A stretch of 64,000 nucleotides of DNA, taken from positions 930,001-994,000 of the forward strand of contig NZ_LIRF01000008.1 of the NCBI RefSeq assembly GCF_001297705.1. Direction: 5' to 3'. This document shows positions 25,320 through 33,744 of the stretch, in pieces. Under the pieces are notes generated by a model. It made no database searches, was not told the DNA's origin, and saw only the letters and a list, made by a program, of their open reading frames with translations. The first letter of the stretch is position 1; each line of letters begins with the position of its first letter. The position numbers and the translations under genes are program-made. This DNA is from Chryseobacterium sp. ERMR1:04 (GTDB lineage Bacteria > Bacteroidota > Bacteroidia > Flavobacteriales > Weeksellaceae).

Positions 25320-25577
25320 ATGGCACATAAGAAAGGAGTTGGTAGTTCCAAAAACGGTAGAGAATCTCATTCTAAAAGACTAGGTGTGAAGATTTTCGGA
25401 GGACAAGAAGCTATTGCCGGTAATATTATTATCAGACAAAGAGGTACTCAACACCACCCAGGTACTAACGTGGGAATGGGTAAAGACCACACTTTATTTG
25501 CTCTAGTAGACGGTAAAGTAGTTTTCAGAAAGAAAGCAAACAACAGATCTTTTGTATCTGTAGAACCAAACGCATAA
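25320..25577 (+). CDS. rpmA: 50S ribosomal protein L27
   Basis: An 85-residue L27 starting MAHKKGVGSSKNGRESHSKR, whose N-terminus reaches the peptidyl-transferase centre. The protein starts directly with the functional AHKKG sequence, so no Prp-type N-terminal cleavage as in Firmicutes is needed. It sits 26 bases after rplU, and a terminator follows. Confidence 0.98.
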   Translation: MAHKKGVGSSKNGRESHSKRLGVKIFGGQEAIAGNIIIRQRGTQHHPGTNVGMGKDHTLFALVDGKVVFRKKANNRSFVSVEPNA

Positions 25578-25601
25578 TTATTTAAGCGTTTTATACAAGT
25601 T

Positions 25602-25632
25602 AAAAGTCTCAACGATAGTTGAGACTTTTTTT
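25602..25632 (+). terminator. rplU-rpmA terminator
   Basis: A stem AAGTCTCAAC (25604-25613), loop GATA, and GTTGAGACTT, followed by a seven-T run. Confidence 0.85.
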
Positions 25633-25692
25633 GTGCCTATTATTTAAATTGGAATTTATTAAATTAATATTCCTTTGTTTGTGAAATATTTT

Positions 25693-25700
25693 TATATTTG
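25693..25700 (+). promoter_or_regulatory. -7 box of leader-peptide gene 3
   Basis: TATATTTG is followed by TAAACAATCAAAT, close to the bases after the -7 boxes of the other two leader-peptide genes. The 5' leader of about 75 bases is longer than theirs. Confidence 0.5.
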
Positions 25701-25776
25701 TAAACAATCAAATAACAATCTCTTCGCGGAAGCCGAAAAGCAAATAGAGTAGGCGCACAAATTAAAACAAAATATT

Positions 25777-25947
25777 ATGAAAAATTTGAAAAAATTGACA
25801 AACAAGAATTTGAAAGACATCAATGGTGGTGCAGATTCAAGATGTCCTCCTTTAGCAAACTGGTGTGCTGAATGGTGTGCTTGGACTGCATGGCAAAAAG
25901 CACATTGTCTAAATGCTGTTCTTGATCAATGTGATACTTGTTCTTAG
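25777..25947 (+). CDS. double-glycine-leader cysteine-rich peptide 3
   Basis: A 56-residue ORF whose leader MKNLKKLTNKNLKDINGG belongs to the same family as the two peptides at 4.1-4.6 kb. The 38-residue core (starting ADSRCPPLANWCAEWC) has six cysteines and four tryptophans; the end is CDTCS. A promoter box and a strong terminator frame it. It lies 21 kb from its relatives with no exporter or modification enzyme beside it, so it may be served by machinery encoded elsewhere. Function unknown; a bacteriocin-like name would rest on the leader only. Confidence 0.78.
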   Translation: MKNLKKLTNKNLKDINGGADSRCPPLANWCAEWCAWTAWQKAHCLNAVLDQCDTCS

Positions 25948-25971
25948 AAATAAGTTTTATAAGAATAACTT

Positions 25972-25998
25972 CCTCAACTATGTAGTTGAGGTTTTTTT
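25972..25998 (+). terminator. terminator of leader-peptide gene 3
   Basis: A perfect 9-bp stem CCTCAACTA / TAGTTGAGG with a TG loop and seven T. Confidence 0.8.
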
Positions 25999-26125
25999 AT
26001 TAAAAAAAATAGAATGTTAATACTAGTATTTCAGAGAGTTAAGTTGTAGTTTCATAAAAAAACAGCCAATATTTAATAGAGTATAATAAGCTAGATTTAA
26101 ATAAAAAATGCAAAAAGTTTATATT

Positions 26126-28666
26126 TTAAAATCCTACCTGGAACCCCGCTTTGATACCAAATTTAGAAATATCAGGTCTGTTGAGATAATTTCCTCTCCA
26201 GTTGAAATCAACTCTGAAAATTCTTAAGTTTCCAAAACCAATATTTTCAATTCCGACACCATATTCATAATAAATTTGCTGATCAGGCGCTGAATATTTG
26301 AATCCTTCAACATTGATGCTTTTTGAAGCATCGCTTAATGTTCCGTATGCTCCTCTTATAAAGGCAACTTCTCTCAGTTTTAACTTTTTAATTAAAGGAA
26401 TGAATGAAAGGATCTTTCCATTAAAATGATGCTCTAAATGAAGTGTAGTATAAGTGTCTGCAACGAATTCATAATAATTAAGCTGCGCAAACGTATTTCC
26501 TACCAAGCTGTAAGATTGGTTACCCGGAATAACATTTTGTAATGCTAATGGAACGGTATTGAAATTTTTACCCGCCTCAAAATTAATTAATGTTTTACCC
26601 CAGCTTCCAATCAGGACAGGCTTGTAAAACATGAATTGAAGCTTGTTGTAATTGAAATCTGCATTAAATAGACCTTCGATACCTCTTGTATATTTTAAAA
26701 CGATTGTTGGGGCTAAAGTTCCATGCTCGTATCTGTCGATACCGGTTTGTGAAAACTTAGCACCGGGTCTTGCGATTAAACTAATGGTAACATGTGAATC
26801 ATTAACTGTTTTTCTTAGATCACCATTTCTGTAATACATTAAATTAAATCCTTCAGGGTTGGCAGATTTAATACTTTGCATGGTTCCGTCTACTCTGATC
26901 TGGAAGTTTTTCCATGGTTCAATAGACGTGAATATATTGGTTTGATTTAATGAACTCAGTGATGCGTTTTCTCCTCGTGCAAAAACGGTTGATGAAGCAA
27001 ATGAACGAGCCATAATACCATCATCGGTTGTTAATTGTACCCCAAGTTGCAAAATATCTCTTCTGTTTCCTCCTCCGATCATGAAACGATTCACTCTGTT
27101 AAACATATATCGGCCTTCAACTCCATATTTAACTTGATGGTCTTTAAATCCGTAAGCGGTATAAAACTGAACTCTCCAAGGGTCATTTTGAGTGAAATAA
27201 GATCTGGCTCCTAATCGTATTCTGTCGCCTTCTACTTCATTTTTTCCGTAAATGGAGAATATTGGACCTATATCGATTCCTTTTGTGACGTTATAATATC
27301 CGGAGCCTAATGTTTCGTATATTTTTACAATTCGGTTGAATTTGGGAGTCTTTTGAAGTTTCTCCAACATTTCATAAACACCTTGTTCGCTTTTAGATAA
27401 AGAATCAGGTCTGGCCTTCAACCAGTAAGCATCATCTTTGTCTACGAATTTACTGTCATATTCTTCTTCCTTTCGAACAAAGACTTTGTCTTCAAGTGGT
27501 TTATTAAATTCATATTCAGAATAATCTACAGATCTTCTGGCAATGATACTTTTAGATGTTTTCTTTTTGGCAAAAGGGGTCATTTCAATTTCCGTGACAA
27601 ACTTTTTAGGTAAAAAAGTGTTCTCATCAGGATTATCATATTCCAACTCGGTTGAAATAGCGTTAATGAAATTGACGTTGATTTTTTGCGTTGATTTTAA
27701 AGTAGCTCCTAAAACAGCATAACTGTCGGTGTCAATATAAAGATATCCCTGAAAGGCTAAAACCTCCGTTCTCTTGGGTTGATACCTGATTTTATAAGCG
27801 TTTTCTCCATGGATGGCAATGGTATCAACAAGGTTGTAGTCGTAAGTACTGAAACCGCTTTCTCCAACAGGACTTGGAAATCCAATATCGAAATAATTTA
27901 AAGTGTTATCATAAATATTAATATCACGATAAAGGTTTTTTGCCGTTAAAGTAATAATTTGATTATCCTGAAAACCAGATGTTTTTTGGGCAATTAAAAG
28001 TCTTTTTGTTTTCTTCCCAGGTTTGTTTTCGCCATAGTTTTCATATATAGCTTCGTTTAAGAATACGGGAAGTGCCATTTTTCCACTTGCGGTAGAGTCT
28101 GCGTAATCAAAAATAAAATCAAGTTTATTAAAGATTTTTCGCTTCATGAAAGTGCTGTCCAGATTGTTGGCGTCAAACTGAATCTTTTCATATTCTTTAT
28201 AAGTATAGGTGTCAAACTTGTCTAAGCCGTTATTTCTTTTTCTTTTCCACACCTCCTGCATAATAGCGTAAGCAGGATTTTCCTTTTTATTCTTGTACTT
28301 TGGTTTTTCGTTATGAATAACAACTTCCTGAATACTTTCTACTTTTTCCTGAGATAATTTTACAAAAAGATTGTTGGCATTTTCTGCGGTAATATCTACG
28401 CTTTCCAATGCATAATTCTTTCTTAAGAATTTTAATTTATAGATAATGCTATCTGACTGTATGCTAAAATTCCCTGTATTGGTCGTTAAAGTAGGTTTAT
28501 CGCTATCATTAATGAAAATATCTACACCACTAATTTCTTTGTTTGTTGTTGCATCTAAGATTTTACCACTTGCGGAGTTTTGTGCAGATATAAGACCTGT
28601 AAAAAATAGGAAAAAAGAGAGAAAGTAATATTTGGAATTATTAATTGGCATTTGTTGTTTCTTCAA
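26126..28666 (-). CDS. DUF5686 family outer-membrane protein with carboxypeptidase-like domain
   Basis: An 846-residue secreted protein. The signal peptide ends LISAQ. Residues 32-110 form a CarboxypepD_reg-like beta-sandwich ('ASGKILDATTNKEISGVDIF'). A long DUF5686 region follows ('TYTYKEYEKIQFDANNLDST', 'YRIRYQPKRTEVLAFQGYLY' region), and the last 350 residues look like a beta-barrel ending in 'FGIKAGFQVGF' with terminal Phe. The role is unknown; homologues are common in Bacteroidetes outer membranes. It is a single gene with a TACCTTTG box. Confidence 0.85.
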   Translation of the reverse strand: MKKQQMPINNSKYYFLSFFLFFTGLISAQNSASGKILDATTNKEISGVDIFINDSDKPTLTTNTGNFSIQSDSIIYKLKFLRKNYALESVDITAENANNLFVKLSQEKVESIQEVVIHNEKPKYKNKKENPAYAIMQEVWKRKRNNGLDKFDTYTYKEYEKIQFDANNLDSTFMKRKIFNKLDFIFDYADSTASGKMALPVFLNEAIYENYGENKPGKKTKRLLIAQKTSGFQDNQIITLTAKNLYRDINIYDNTLNYFDIGFPSPVGESGFSTYDYNLVDTIAIHGENAYKIRYQPKRTEVLAFQGYLYIDTDSYAVLGATLKSTQKINVNFINAISTELEYDNPDENTFLPKKFVTEIEMTPFAKKKTSKSIIARRSVDYSEYEFNKPLEDKVFVRKEEEYDSKFVDKDDAYWLKARPDSLSKSEQGVYEMLEKLQKTPKFNRIVKIYETLGSGYYNVTKGIDIGPIFSIYGKNEVEGDRIRLGARSYFTQNDPWRVQFYTAYGFKDHQVKYGVEGRYMFNRVNRFMIGGGNRRDILQLGVQLTTDDGIMARSFASSTVFARGENASLSSLNQTNIFTSIEPWKNFQIRVDGTMQSIKSANPEGFNLMYYRNGDLRKTVNDSHVTISLIARPGAKFSQTGIDRYEHGTLAPTIVLKYTRGIEGLFNADFNYNKLQFMFYKPVLIGSWGKTLINFEAGKNFNTVPLALQNVIPGNQSYSLVGNTFAQLNYYEFVADTYTTLHLEHHFNGKILSFIPLIKKLKLREVAFIRGAYGTLSDASKSINVEGFKYSAPDQQIYYEYGVGIENIGFGNLRIFRVDFNWRGNYLNRPDISKFGIKAGFQVGF

Positions 28667-28749
28667 GCATTTAGCATAAACAAAAAGTATGCTGCTTATT
28701 TATAAAATATTAAAATTTAAAAAGATTTCCGTAAATAAATACAAAACGA

Positions 28750-28757
28750 CAAAGGTA
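28750..28757 (-). promoter_or_regulatory. -7 box of the DUF5686 gene
   Basis: TACCTTTG on the minus strand. The expected -33 position falls inside the inverted repeat at 28764-28790. Confidence 0.5.
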
Positions 28758-28763
28758 ACAAAA

Positions 28764-28790
28764 ATAACACCATCATTTTGATGGTGTTAT
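28764..28790 (-). terminator. 12-bp perfect hairpin upstream of the DUF5686 promoter
   Basis: ATAACACCATCA and its exact complement with a three-base loop, followed on the minus strand by ATTTTTG. It reads as a minus-strand terminator but also covers the -33 zone of the next promoter, so an operator role is possible. Confidence 0.5.
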
Positions 28791-28917
28791 AGATATTAAT
28801 TTGTTAAAATGATAAAGTTTTAAATAATTTATTTCTGACGTTATTGAAAATGCGTTTTTACGCTCTATCCTTTTTTCAAGAAATGTGAATTAATGTAAAA
28901 TATCTTGTATATAGACA

Positions 28918-28950
28918 TAAAAAAAGAGTTACAAAATATTTGTAACTCTT
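28918..28950 (-). terminator. terminator of tRNA-Asn copy 1
   Basis: AAGAGTTACAAA and its complement with a three-base loop, T run on the minus strand. The same hairpin follows tRNA copy 2. Confidence 0.75.
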
Positions 28951-28960
28951 CAAGCTTTCG

Positions 28961-29034
28961 CTCCTCCTCTTGGGCTCGAACCAAGGACCCTCTGATTAAC
29001 AGTCAGATGCTCTAACCAACTGAGCTAAGGAGGA
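28961..29034 (-). tRNA. tRNA-Asn (GTT), copy 1
   Basis: A 74-base cloverleaf: acceptor TCCTCCT pairs with AGGAGGA, D-arm GCTCAGTTGGTTAGAGC, anticodon loop CTGTTAA (GTT), T-arm CTTGG-TTCGAGC-CCAAG, discriminator G. CCA is not encoded. Its promoter and terminator match those of copy 2. Confidence 0.95.
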
Positions 29035-29056
29035 ATTTTCCTTTGTTTTGGTGATG

Positions 29057-29087
29057 CAAATATAATATGAATATTGATATGAAGCAA
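29057..29087 (-). promoter_or_regulatory. promoter of tRNA-Asn copy 1
   Basis: TTG (29085-29087), 20 bases, TATATTTG (29057-29064) on the minus strand. Confidence 0.65.
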
Positions 29088-29280
29088 GTGTTTAAAGCAA
29101 ATTATAGAGAAAAAATGATTTTTTTTTAAATGACTTGGTGGTGGGAAAAATTTGATGTTTTTATCTGTCTATTTTTCAATGTTTTGAAGTTTTAACTGAA
29201 GGTGTGATGTTAAAACAAAAAAATGAAAATATTTTTCAATTTTGCTCAAAAGTAATTTTGAGAAGCTATCTTTTGGTTAA

Positions 29281-29832
29281 TTAAACTTGAAAAACGACCA
29301 GTTGAAATGTTTCATTCTGGTAATTAAAAGGAGTTAGAGTAGTCATTCCTAAACCTTGTATATGAACTGCAAGAGAATGTGGATTTTTATCATTTATGAA
29401 AGCCGCTCCTAAATCGTACTCTTTTTTAGTGAAATCCTTCACGGCAGCAAATAGTTTTTTCAAAATTCCTTTTCCTCTCCAATTGAAATTTATTAAAACA
29501 GGTCCGTAGATAAAAACTCGATATTCTGTTAATGGTTTATGATTGAATATCTGATTAGGGAAGCTTTCATACATCGCTTTTACCACAGGATGTCCCGGTA
29601 GAGGATTAGTTGAGGCAAGACATACGAACCCCGCTAGTTTATCATCTTCAATAGCAACGAGAACGCCTAGGTTTTTATTGATGCCATCCAATGTCTCTTC
29701 AGTCATGCTGGAGACCACGAATCCCTCTTTCTTTTCTTGTTCTGTTAACTGATCCGGAGTATTGGCATTTTGTAGTTCAATGATTGCCTTGTAGTCCTTA
29801 GGTTCAGCTTGTCTTATCGTAATTGAGCTCAT
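29281..29832 (-). CDS. GNAT family N-acetyltransferase
   Basis: A 183-residue acyl-CoA transferase. The N-terminal 'ITIRQAEPKDYKAIIELQNA' is the typical GNAT start and the block 'INFNWRGKGILKKLFAAVKD' contains the acetyl-CoA-binding R/QxxGxG/A-like loop (RGKGIL). 'LAVHIQGLGMTTLTPF' is the usual last motif. The substrate cannot be told. It lies alone between two identical tRNA-Asn genes on the same strand. Confidence 0.85.
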   Translation of the reverse strand: MSSITIRQAEPKDYKAIIELQNANTPDQLTEQEKKEGFVVSSMTEETLDGINKNLGVLVAIEDDKLAGFVCLASTNPLPGHPVVKAMYESFPNQIFNHKPLTEYRVFIYGPVLINFNWRGKGILKKLFAAVKDFTKKEYDLGAAFINDKNPHSLAVHIQGLGMTTLTPFNYQNETFQLVVFQV

Positions 29833-29937
29833 TGTTTCATCTATTTATATAAAGTTAGTCTTTATAGGACTAAATGAAATAAGCCAGTTTACAATTCTTT
29901 ATTAAATTATGGAAAATAGAAGTTGAATTGTATGCAA

Positions 29938-29973
29938 TAAAAAAGAGTTACAAAATATTTTGTAACTCTTTTT
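29938..29973 (-). terminator. terminator of tRNA-Asn copy 2
   Basis: AAAGAGTTACAAAA and its complement around TAT; nearly the same sequence as the hairpin after copy 1. Confidence 0.75.
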
Positions 29974-29981
29974 AGCTTTCG

Positions 29982-30055
29982 CTCCTCCTCTTGGGCTCGA
30001 ACCAAGGACCCTCTGATTAACAGTCAGATGCTCTAACCAACTGAGCTAAGGAGGA
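29982..30055 (-). tRNA. tRNA-Asn (GTT), copy 2
   Basis: Identical over all 74 bases to copy 1 as far as can be read, with the same anticodon GTT and discriminator G. It has its own promoter and terminator, so it was duplicated as a complete transcription unit. Confidence 0.95.
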
Positions 30056-30077
30056 ATGTCCTTATTTTTAAGTGGTG

Positions 30078-30109
30078 CAAATATAGGACGAATATTTATA
30101 CCAGACAAA
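30078..30109 (-). promoter_or_regulatory. promoter of tRNA-Asn copy 2
   Basis: TTTG (30106-30109), 20 bases, TATATTTG (30078-30085) on the minus strand. Confidence 0.65.
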
Positions 30110-30136
30110 TGTTTTTAAAAAATATTTTAAATATTT

Positions 30137-31492
30137 CTATAATTTTCCTGTGAACACTTTAAAGATATCACTTCCAAAGATTAGTAACATTAAGCCTAAC
30201 AAGAAGATAACACCAATCATCTGTGCGTTTTCTAACACTTTTTGCGGTACTGGTTTTCCTACAATAATTTCATATAAAGTAAAGATTACATGTCCACCAT
30301 CCAATCCTGGGATAGGAATTAAGTTCAAAAATGCCAACCAAATAGAAAACATAGCTGTAAAGCTCCAGAAAGCAGGCCAGTTGATTGCGATGCTTCCGTC
30401 AGCAGATTTATCTACAGGCATATTCTTAACGATTGCAATGGGTCCTCCTACATTTTTATATCCTTGTACTTTAGAATTAAACATGATCTTGAATTGCTTA
30501 ACCTGCATGGTTAATGCTTCAATAGTTCTTGTAAATCCTCTAGGAATAGATTCTCCGAAAGAATATTGTTTAGTGGTAACAATTGATTTAGCCAGATTTT
30601 TCGTTGAAAGCTGTACGCCTAATTTTCCGTTTGCATCAACAGGAACAGTAGGGATTGTTTGAACAGCTCCGTTTCTTTCAACATCAACAGAAATCGTCTT
30701 TCCTTTATTTTGATTTAAAAGAGCACTTACCTGATCAAAGAATGAAACTTTTTGACCATTAATCCCAACAACTTTATCACCAGAAGCTAATCCTGATGCT
30801 TTAGATGAAGGAGTTGCCAAAGAATCGATAACCATTGGCATTCTTGGGCCGATGTATAATTTTGCTTCTCTTTGTTTAAGAACTTCTGCAACGCCCTCAG
30901 TATTTACAGGGAAAGTAACTTCTTTACCGTTTCTTAATACGGTTACGTTATCACCTAAAAGAATATTAATAGAGGCATTTTCTAGTCTTTCATTAGGTTT
31001 TCCGTCAATGCTGACAATTTTATCACCATTTTCAAAGCCCATTTTTCTACCAGCTTCTGTTACTTCTATACCGTTTTCGAATTTTGTAAGATCTGTATAC
31101 GTTTCTCCGTTAAAAAGAGAAAGACAGCTATAAATTAGCCAAGCCAAGAAAAAGTTTACCGTAACTCCACCCAACATGATGATTAATCTCTGCCAAGCCG
31201 GTTTTGCTCTGAATTCCCAAGGTTGAGCCGGTTGCTTCAATTGCTCAGTATCCATGCTTTCATCTACCATTCCGGCAATTTTCACATATCCTCCGAAAGG
31301 AAGCCATCCTATACCGTATTCTGTTTCACCGATTTTTTTCTTTGCTATTGAGAACCATGGATCAAAAAACAGATAGAATTTTTCTACCTTGGTTTTAAAG
31401 TATTTTGCGGGTAAAAAGTGTCCAAGCTCATGAAGAACCACTAAAATAGAGATGCTTAAGATAAACTGGAAAATCTTGATTGCTAATTCCAT
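30137..31492 (-). CDS. rseP: RIP metalloprotease RseP (site-2 protease)
   Basis: A 451-residue inner-membrane zinc protease. HELGH at residues 21-25 lies in the first membrane span and 'LNLIPIPGLDGGHVIF' carries the LDG motif with the third ligand. Two PDZ domains lie between (about 130-300, with 'GLASGDKVVGINGQKVS'). In E. coli it cleaves anti-sigma factor RseA and leftover signal peptides. No dxr, which is often next to rseP, is seen here. It has its own strong promoter. Confidence 0.95.
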   Translation of the reverse strand: MELAIKIFQFILSISILVVLHELGHFLPAKYFKTKVEKFYLFFDPWFSIAKKKIGETEYGIGWLPFGGYVKIAGMVDESMDTEQLKQPAQPWEFRAKPAWQRLIIMLGGVTVNFFLAWLIYSCLSLFNGETYTDLTKFENGIEVTEAGRKMGFENGDKIVSIDGKPNERLENASINILLGDNVTVLRNGKEVTFPVNTEGVAEVLKQREAKLYIGPRMPMVIDSLATPSSKASGLASGDKVVGINGQKVSFFDQVSALLNQNKGKTISVDVERNGAVQTIPTVPVDANGKLGVQLSTKNLAKSIVTTKQYSFGESIPRGFTRTIEALTMQVKQFKIMFNSKVQGYKNVGGPIAIVKNMPVDKSADGSIAINWPAFWSFTAMFSIWLAFLNLIPIPGLDGGHVIFTLYEIIVGKPVPQKVLENAQMIGVIFLLGLMLLIFGSDIFKVFTGKL

Positions 31493-31515
31493 TAATAAAA
31501 TTTAGATTTAATTTG

Positions 31516-31546
31516 CAAAGGTAACAATTATCAAAACTATGCCAAA
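31516..31546 (-). promoter_or_regulatory. rseP promoter
   Basis: TTTG (31543-31546), 19 bases, TACCTTTG (31516-31523) on the minus strand. Confidence 0.7.
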
Positions 31547-31548
31547 CA

Positions 31549-31575
31549 AAAAAGCCCCTCGAAACGAGAAGCTTT
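31549..31575 (-). terminator. terminator of the small barrel protein gene
   Basis: AAAGCTTCTCG pairs with CGAGGGGCTTT (two G-T pairs) around a three-base loop, followed by TTTG on the minus strand. It adjoins the rseP -33 element. Confidence 0.7.
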
Positions 31576-31596
31576 GTCATATATTAAGACTAATTT

Positions 31597-32037
31597 CTAC
31601 AAATTGATAGAAACTCCGAGACTGCCATTGTTTCCTACTTCTGCAAATACTCCGATTTTCTCTGTGAAAAAGTATCTTGCTCCGATATGAGCGCCAATTC
31701 CAAAGTCTTTTCCAAGAACTCCCAAATTTACACCGGGATAGATGTCTAATTTCTCTGGTAAATCTAGCGCTTCACGAAGGTGAAAATTCAATCTTCCGAA
31801 AATAAAAACACGGTTGTCTTTGTCATTATCTTTATATCCTCCGAAATAAGCATTCGCTCCTGCTCCTACAGATATTAATTTATTTAAACCATAGTCATAA
31901 GTTCCTGTAACTCCCGTTCCATATCCCCAAGCATTAAGACCAAGCTGTACTTTTTGATCTCCTTTTCCTGTCCAGGCTTGTGCATTAGCAGTAGCTCCCC
32001 AGAAGATTAACATAAACATAAAAACCAATTTTTTCAT
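31597..32037 (-). CDS. small outer-membrane beta-barrel-like protein
   Basis: A 146-residue protein with a signal peptide ending ANAQA and alternating beta-strand sequence rich in Gly and aromatic residues ('VQLGLNAWGYGTGVTGTYDY', 'ISVGAGANAYFGGYK', 'IGAHIGARYFFTEKIGVF'). It resembles the DUF6646-type small barrels of flavobacteria. The C-terminus 'LGVSINL' is hydrophobic but lacks a final Phe. It would sit in the outer membrane. Function unknown. Confidence 0.7.
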   Translation of the reverse strand: MKKLVFMFMLIFWGATANAQAWTGKGDQKVQLGLNAWGYGTGVTGTYDYGLNKLISVGAGANAYFGGYKDNDKDNRVFIFGRLNFHLREALDLPEKLDIYPGVNLGVLGKDFGIGAHIGARYFFTEKIGVFAEVGNNGSLGVSINL

Positions 32038-32142
32038 AAATTATAAATTTGTCGTGTTAGTATTAAAAGAAATAAGACCATCAAAAATAAAACCGAAATC
32101 AATTAAAAACTGTATTTTTATGGAAGTTATTGAATAAGATCT

Positions 32143-32892
32143 ATGAAAATTATAGCATTAAATTTAGATATCATTTGGAAAAATAAGACTGAAAATTTTA
32201 AATTAATTGAAGAGCAGCTGAAAGATCAGGAAGCTGATGTTTTCCTTTTACCAGAGATGTTTTCAACAGGTTTTTGTATGGATGCTTCTGAAGTTTCAGA
32301 CCGAAATGAAGAGTCTTTAGCGTTTTTAAAAAAGATATCGAAAGAGAAAAATGCGGCATTTTGTGGAAGTGCTCCTGTAGAAGAAAATGGGAATTTTTAT
32401 AATAGGATGCATTTCGTAAAGCCAGATTCTGAGGTTGTTTTTTATGATAAAAGACATTTGTTTTCTTTCTCAGGAGAAGATAAAGTATACACGCCAGGAA
32501 AAGAAAGAGTGATTGTGAATTATAAAGGAATAAGGTTTTTATTGCAAGTATGTTATGATCTTCGTTTTCCTGTTTTTGCAAGAAATAATGACGATTATGA
32601 TGCGATTTTGTATGTTGCCAACTGGCCTGAGAAAAGAGTAGGAGCCTGGGAACATCTCCTGAAAGCGAGAGCTATTGAAAATTTATCTTTTGTATTTGGG
32701 TTAAACAGGATCGGGACCGACGGAAATGATCTGTTTTATCAGGAAAGTTCGCATTGCTTTTTTGCAGATGGAAAAGAAATTGCTGCGAAAAATGGAAATA
32801 TTGTTTCCGCGGAATTAGATATCAATGAATTAAATGATTTCAGAAAACATTTTCAGTTTTTGAATGACAGAGATTCTTTTTCGATTGAATGA
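32143..32892 (+). CDS. omega-amidase-like nitrilase
   Basis: A 249-residue nitrilase-superfamily amidase with the catalytic triad Glu38 (LLPEMFSTGF), Lys103 (FYDKRHLF) and Cys137 (QVCYDLRFPVF). The YafV/omega-amidase type hydrolyses 2-oxoglutaramate and related dead-end products of transamination. The length agrees with the family. Single gene, converging on the thioredoxin operon across a 17-bp palindrome. Confidence 0.88.
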   Translation: MKIIALNLDIIWKNKTENFKLIEEQLKDQEADVFLLPEMFSTGFCMDASEVSDRNEESLAFLKKISKEKNAAFCGSAPVEENGNFYNRMHFVKPDSEVVFYDKRHLFSFSGEDKVYTPGKERVIVNYKGIRFLLQVCYDLRFPVFARNNDDYDAILYVANWPEKRVGAWEHLLKARAIENLSFVFGLNRIGTDGNDLFYQESSHCFFADGKEIAAKNGNIVSAELDINELNDFRKHFQFLNDRDSFSIE

Positions 32893-32944
32893 TAAATTAT
32901 TCATCTTTTAAATAAAGTTTTTCTCGCTGATTTTTTGTTTTTAA

Positions 32945-32982
32945 TAATCCTTGTCAAGGTTCAAAAACCTTGACAAGGATTA
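32945..32982. repeat. 17-bp perfect palindromic hairpin between convergent genes
   Basis: TAATCCTTGTCAAGGTT (32945-32961) and its complement (32966-32982) around CAAA. It could terminate both transcripts but has no long T run, so a palindromic repeat unit of the genome is also possible. Confidence 0.65.
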
Positions 32983-33007
32983 CAAATTGAAATTTTTCAC
33001 GTAAAAA

Positions 33008-33034
33008 TAAAAAACTGTGATTTCTCACAGTTTT
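33008..33034 (-). terminator. terminator of the sulfur operon
   Basis: AAAACTGTGA, loop, TCACAGTTTT at the very end of the thioredoxin gene, T run on the minus strand. Confidence 0.75.
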
Positions 33035-33332
33035 ATTCATATTGTTTTAAAAGTTGAGTCAGCGTATTTACATCATGCACCCCACTTTCTTTCCAGAGTA
33101 ATTCTCCTTGTTTGAAAATCGCTAAAGTAGGAACTCCGCGTACTCCATATTGTGAAGCGATGGCTGGATACTGATCCACATCTATTTTTATAATTCTGGC
33201 TCCTTGACCTATATTTTCTTTTACTGTATTTAAAACCGACGACTGAACTTTGCATGGTTGGCACCAGGTTGCAAAAAAGTCGATCAATACAGGTCTTTCA
33301 GATTCAATAAGTTCTTGAAATTTTTGTGACAT
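33033..33332 (-). CDS. thioredoxin family protein
   Basis: A 99-residue cytoplasmic thioredoxin fold with active site WCQPC (Cys24, Cys27) in place of the common WCGPC and the cis-Pro loop 'YGVRGVPTLAIF'. No signal peptide. It is the last gene of an operon with a rhodanese lipoprotein and a persulfide dioxygenase-like protein, so a role in handling protein persulfides or sulfane sulfur fits better than general ribonucleotide reductase support. Confidence 0.9.
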   Translation of the reverse strand: MSQKFQELIESERPVLIDFFATWCQPCKVQSSVLNTVKENIGQGARIIKIDVDQYPAIASQYGVRGVPTLAIFKQGELLWKESGVHDVNTLTQLLKQYE

Positions 33333-33369
33333 ATTTTTTGGTTTTAGTTCAAGTTTTGGATATTCATCA

Positions 33370-33735
33370 TTAAAGACTGGAATCCTGAATACCTTTTACA
33401 TTTCTCCAACTCGTTCCGTCATACACTTCAACACCATTTTTCTTTAAGATCTTAACAGCTTCATCTGCCTGTATTCCTTTATTACAGAAAACAACTACTT
33501 TTTTCCCTTTTAGTGAGGTCGGATTGTTTATGATTTCAGCCAAAGGAACGTTAATGGCGTTGTCGGCTGTTCCTCCTGCAAATTGTTCAGGGGTTCTTAC
33601 ATCTACCAAAGTAACATCCGGATTATTGATTATTTTTCTAATACTTGCATTGGAAACCTCTGAGTTTGTTGCTGTTTTACAAGCGCTTAATGCTAAGGCC
33701 GAGACAAGGATTAATCCAAAAATTTTATTTTTCAT
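33370..33735 (-). CDS. single-domain rhodanese lipoprotein
   Basis: A 121-residue lipoprotein (lipobox LSAC, Cys19) with one rhodanese domain. 'VTLVDVRTPEQFAGGTADNA' is the typical start and the active-site loop is CNKGIQA, with the persulfide-carrying Cys after 'VVVF'. It would move sulfane sulfur in the periplasm. It lies nine bases after the MBL-rhodanese gene and upstream of the thioredoxin gene, all in one orientation. Confidence 0.88.
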   Translation of the reverse strand: MKNKIFGLILVSALALSACKTATNSEVSNASIRKIINNPDVTLVDVRTPEQFAGGTADNAINVPLAEIINNPTSLKGKKVVVFCNKGIQADEAVKILKKNGVEVYDGTSWRNVKGIQDSSL

Positions 33736-33744
33736 ATAGAGATC

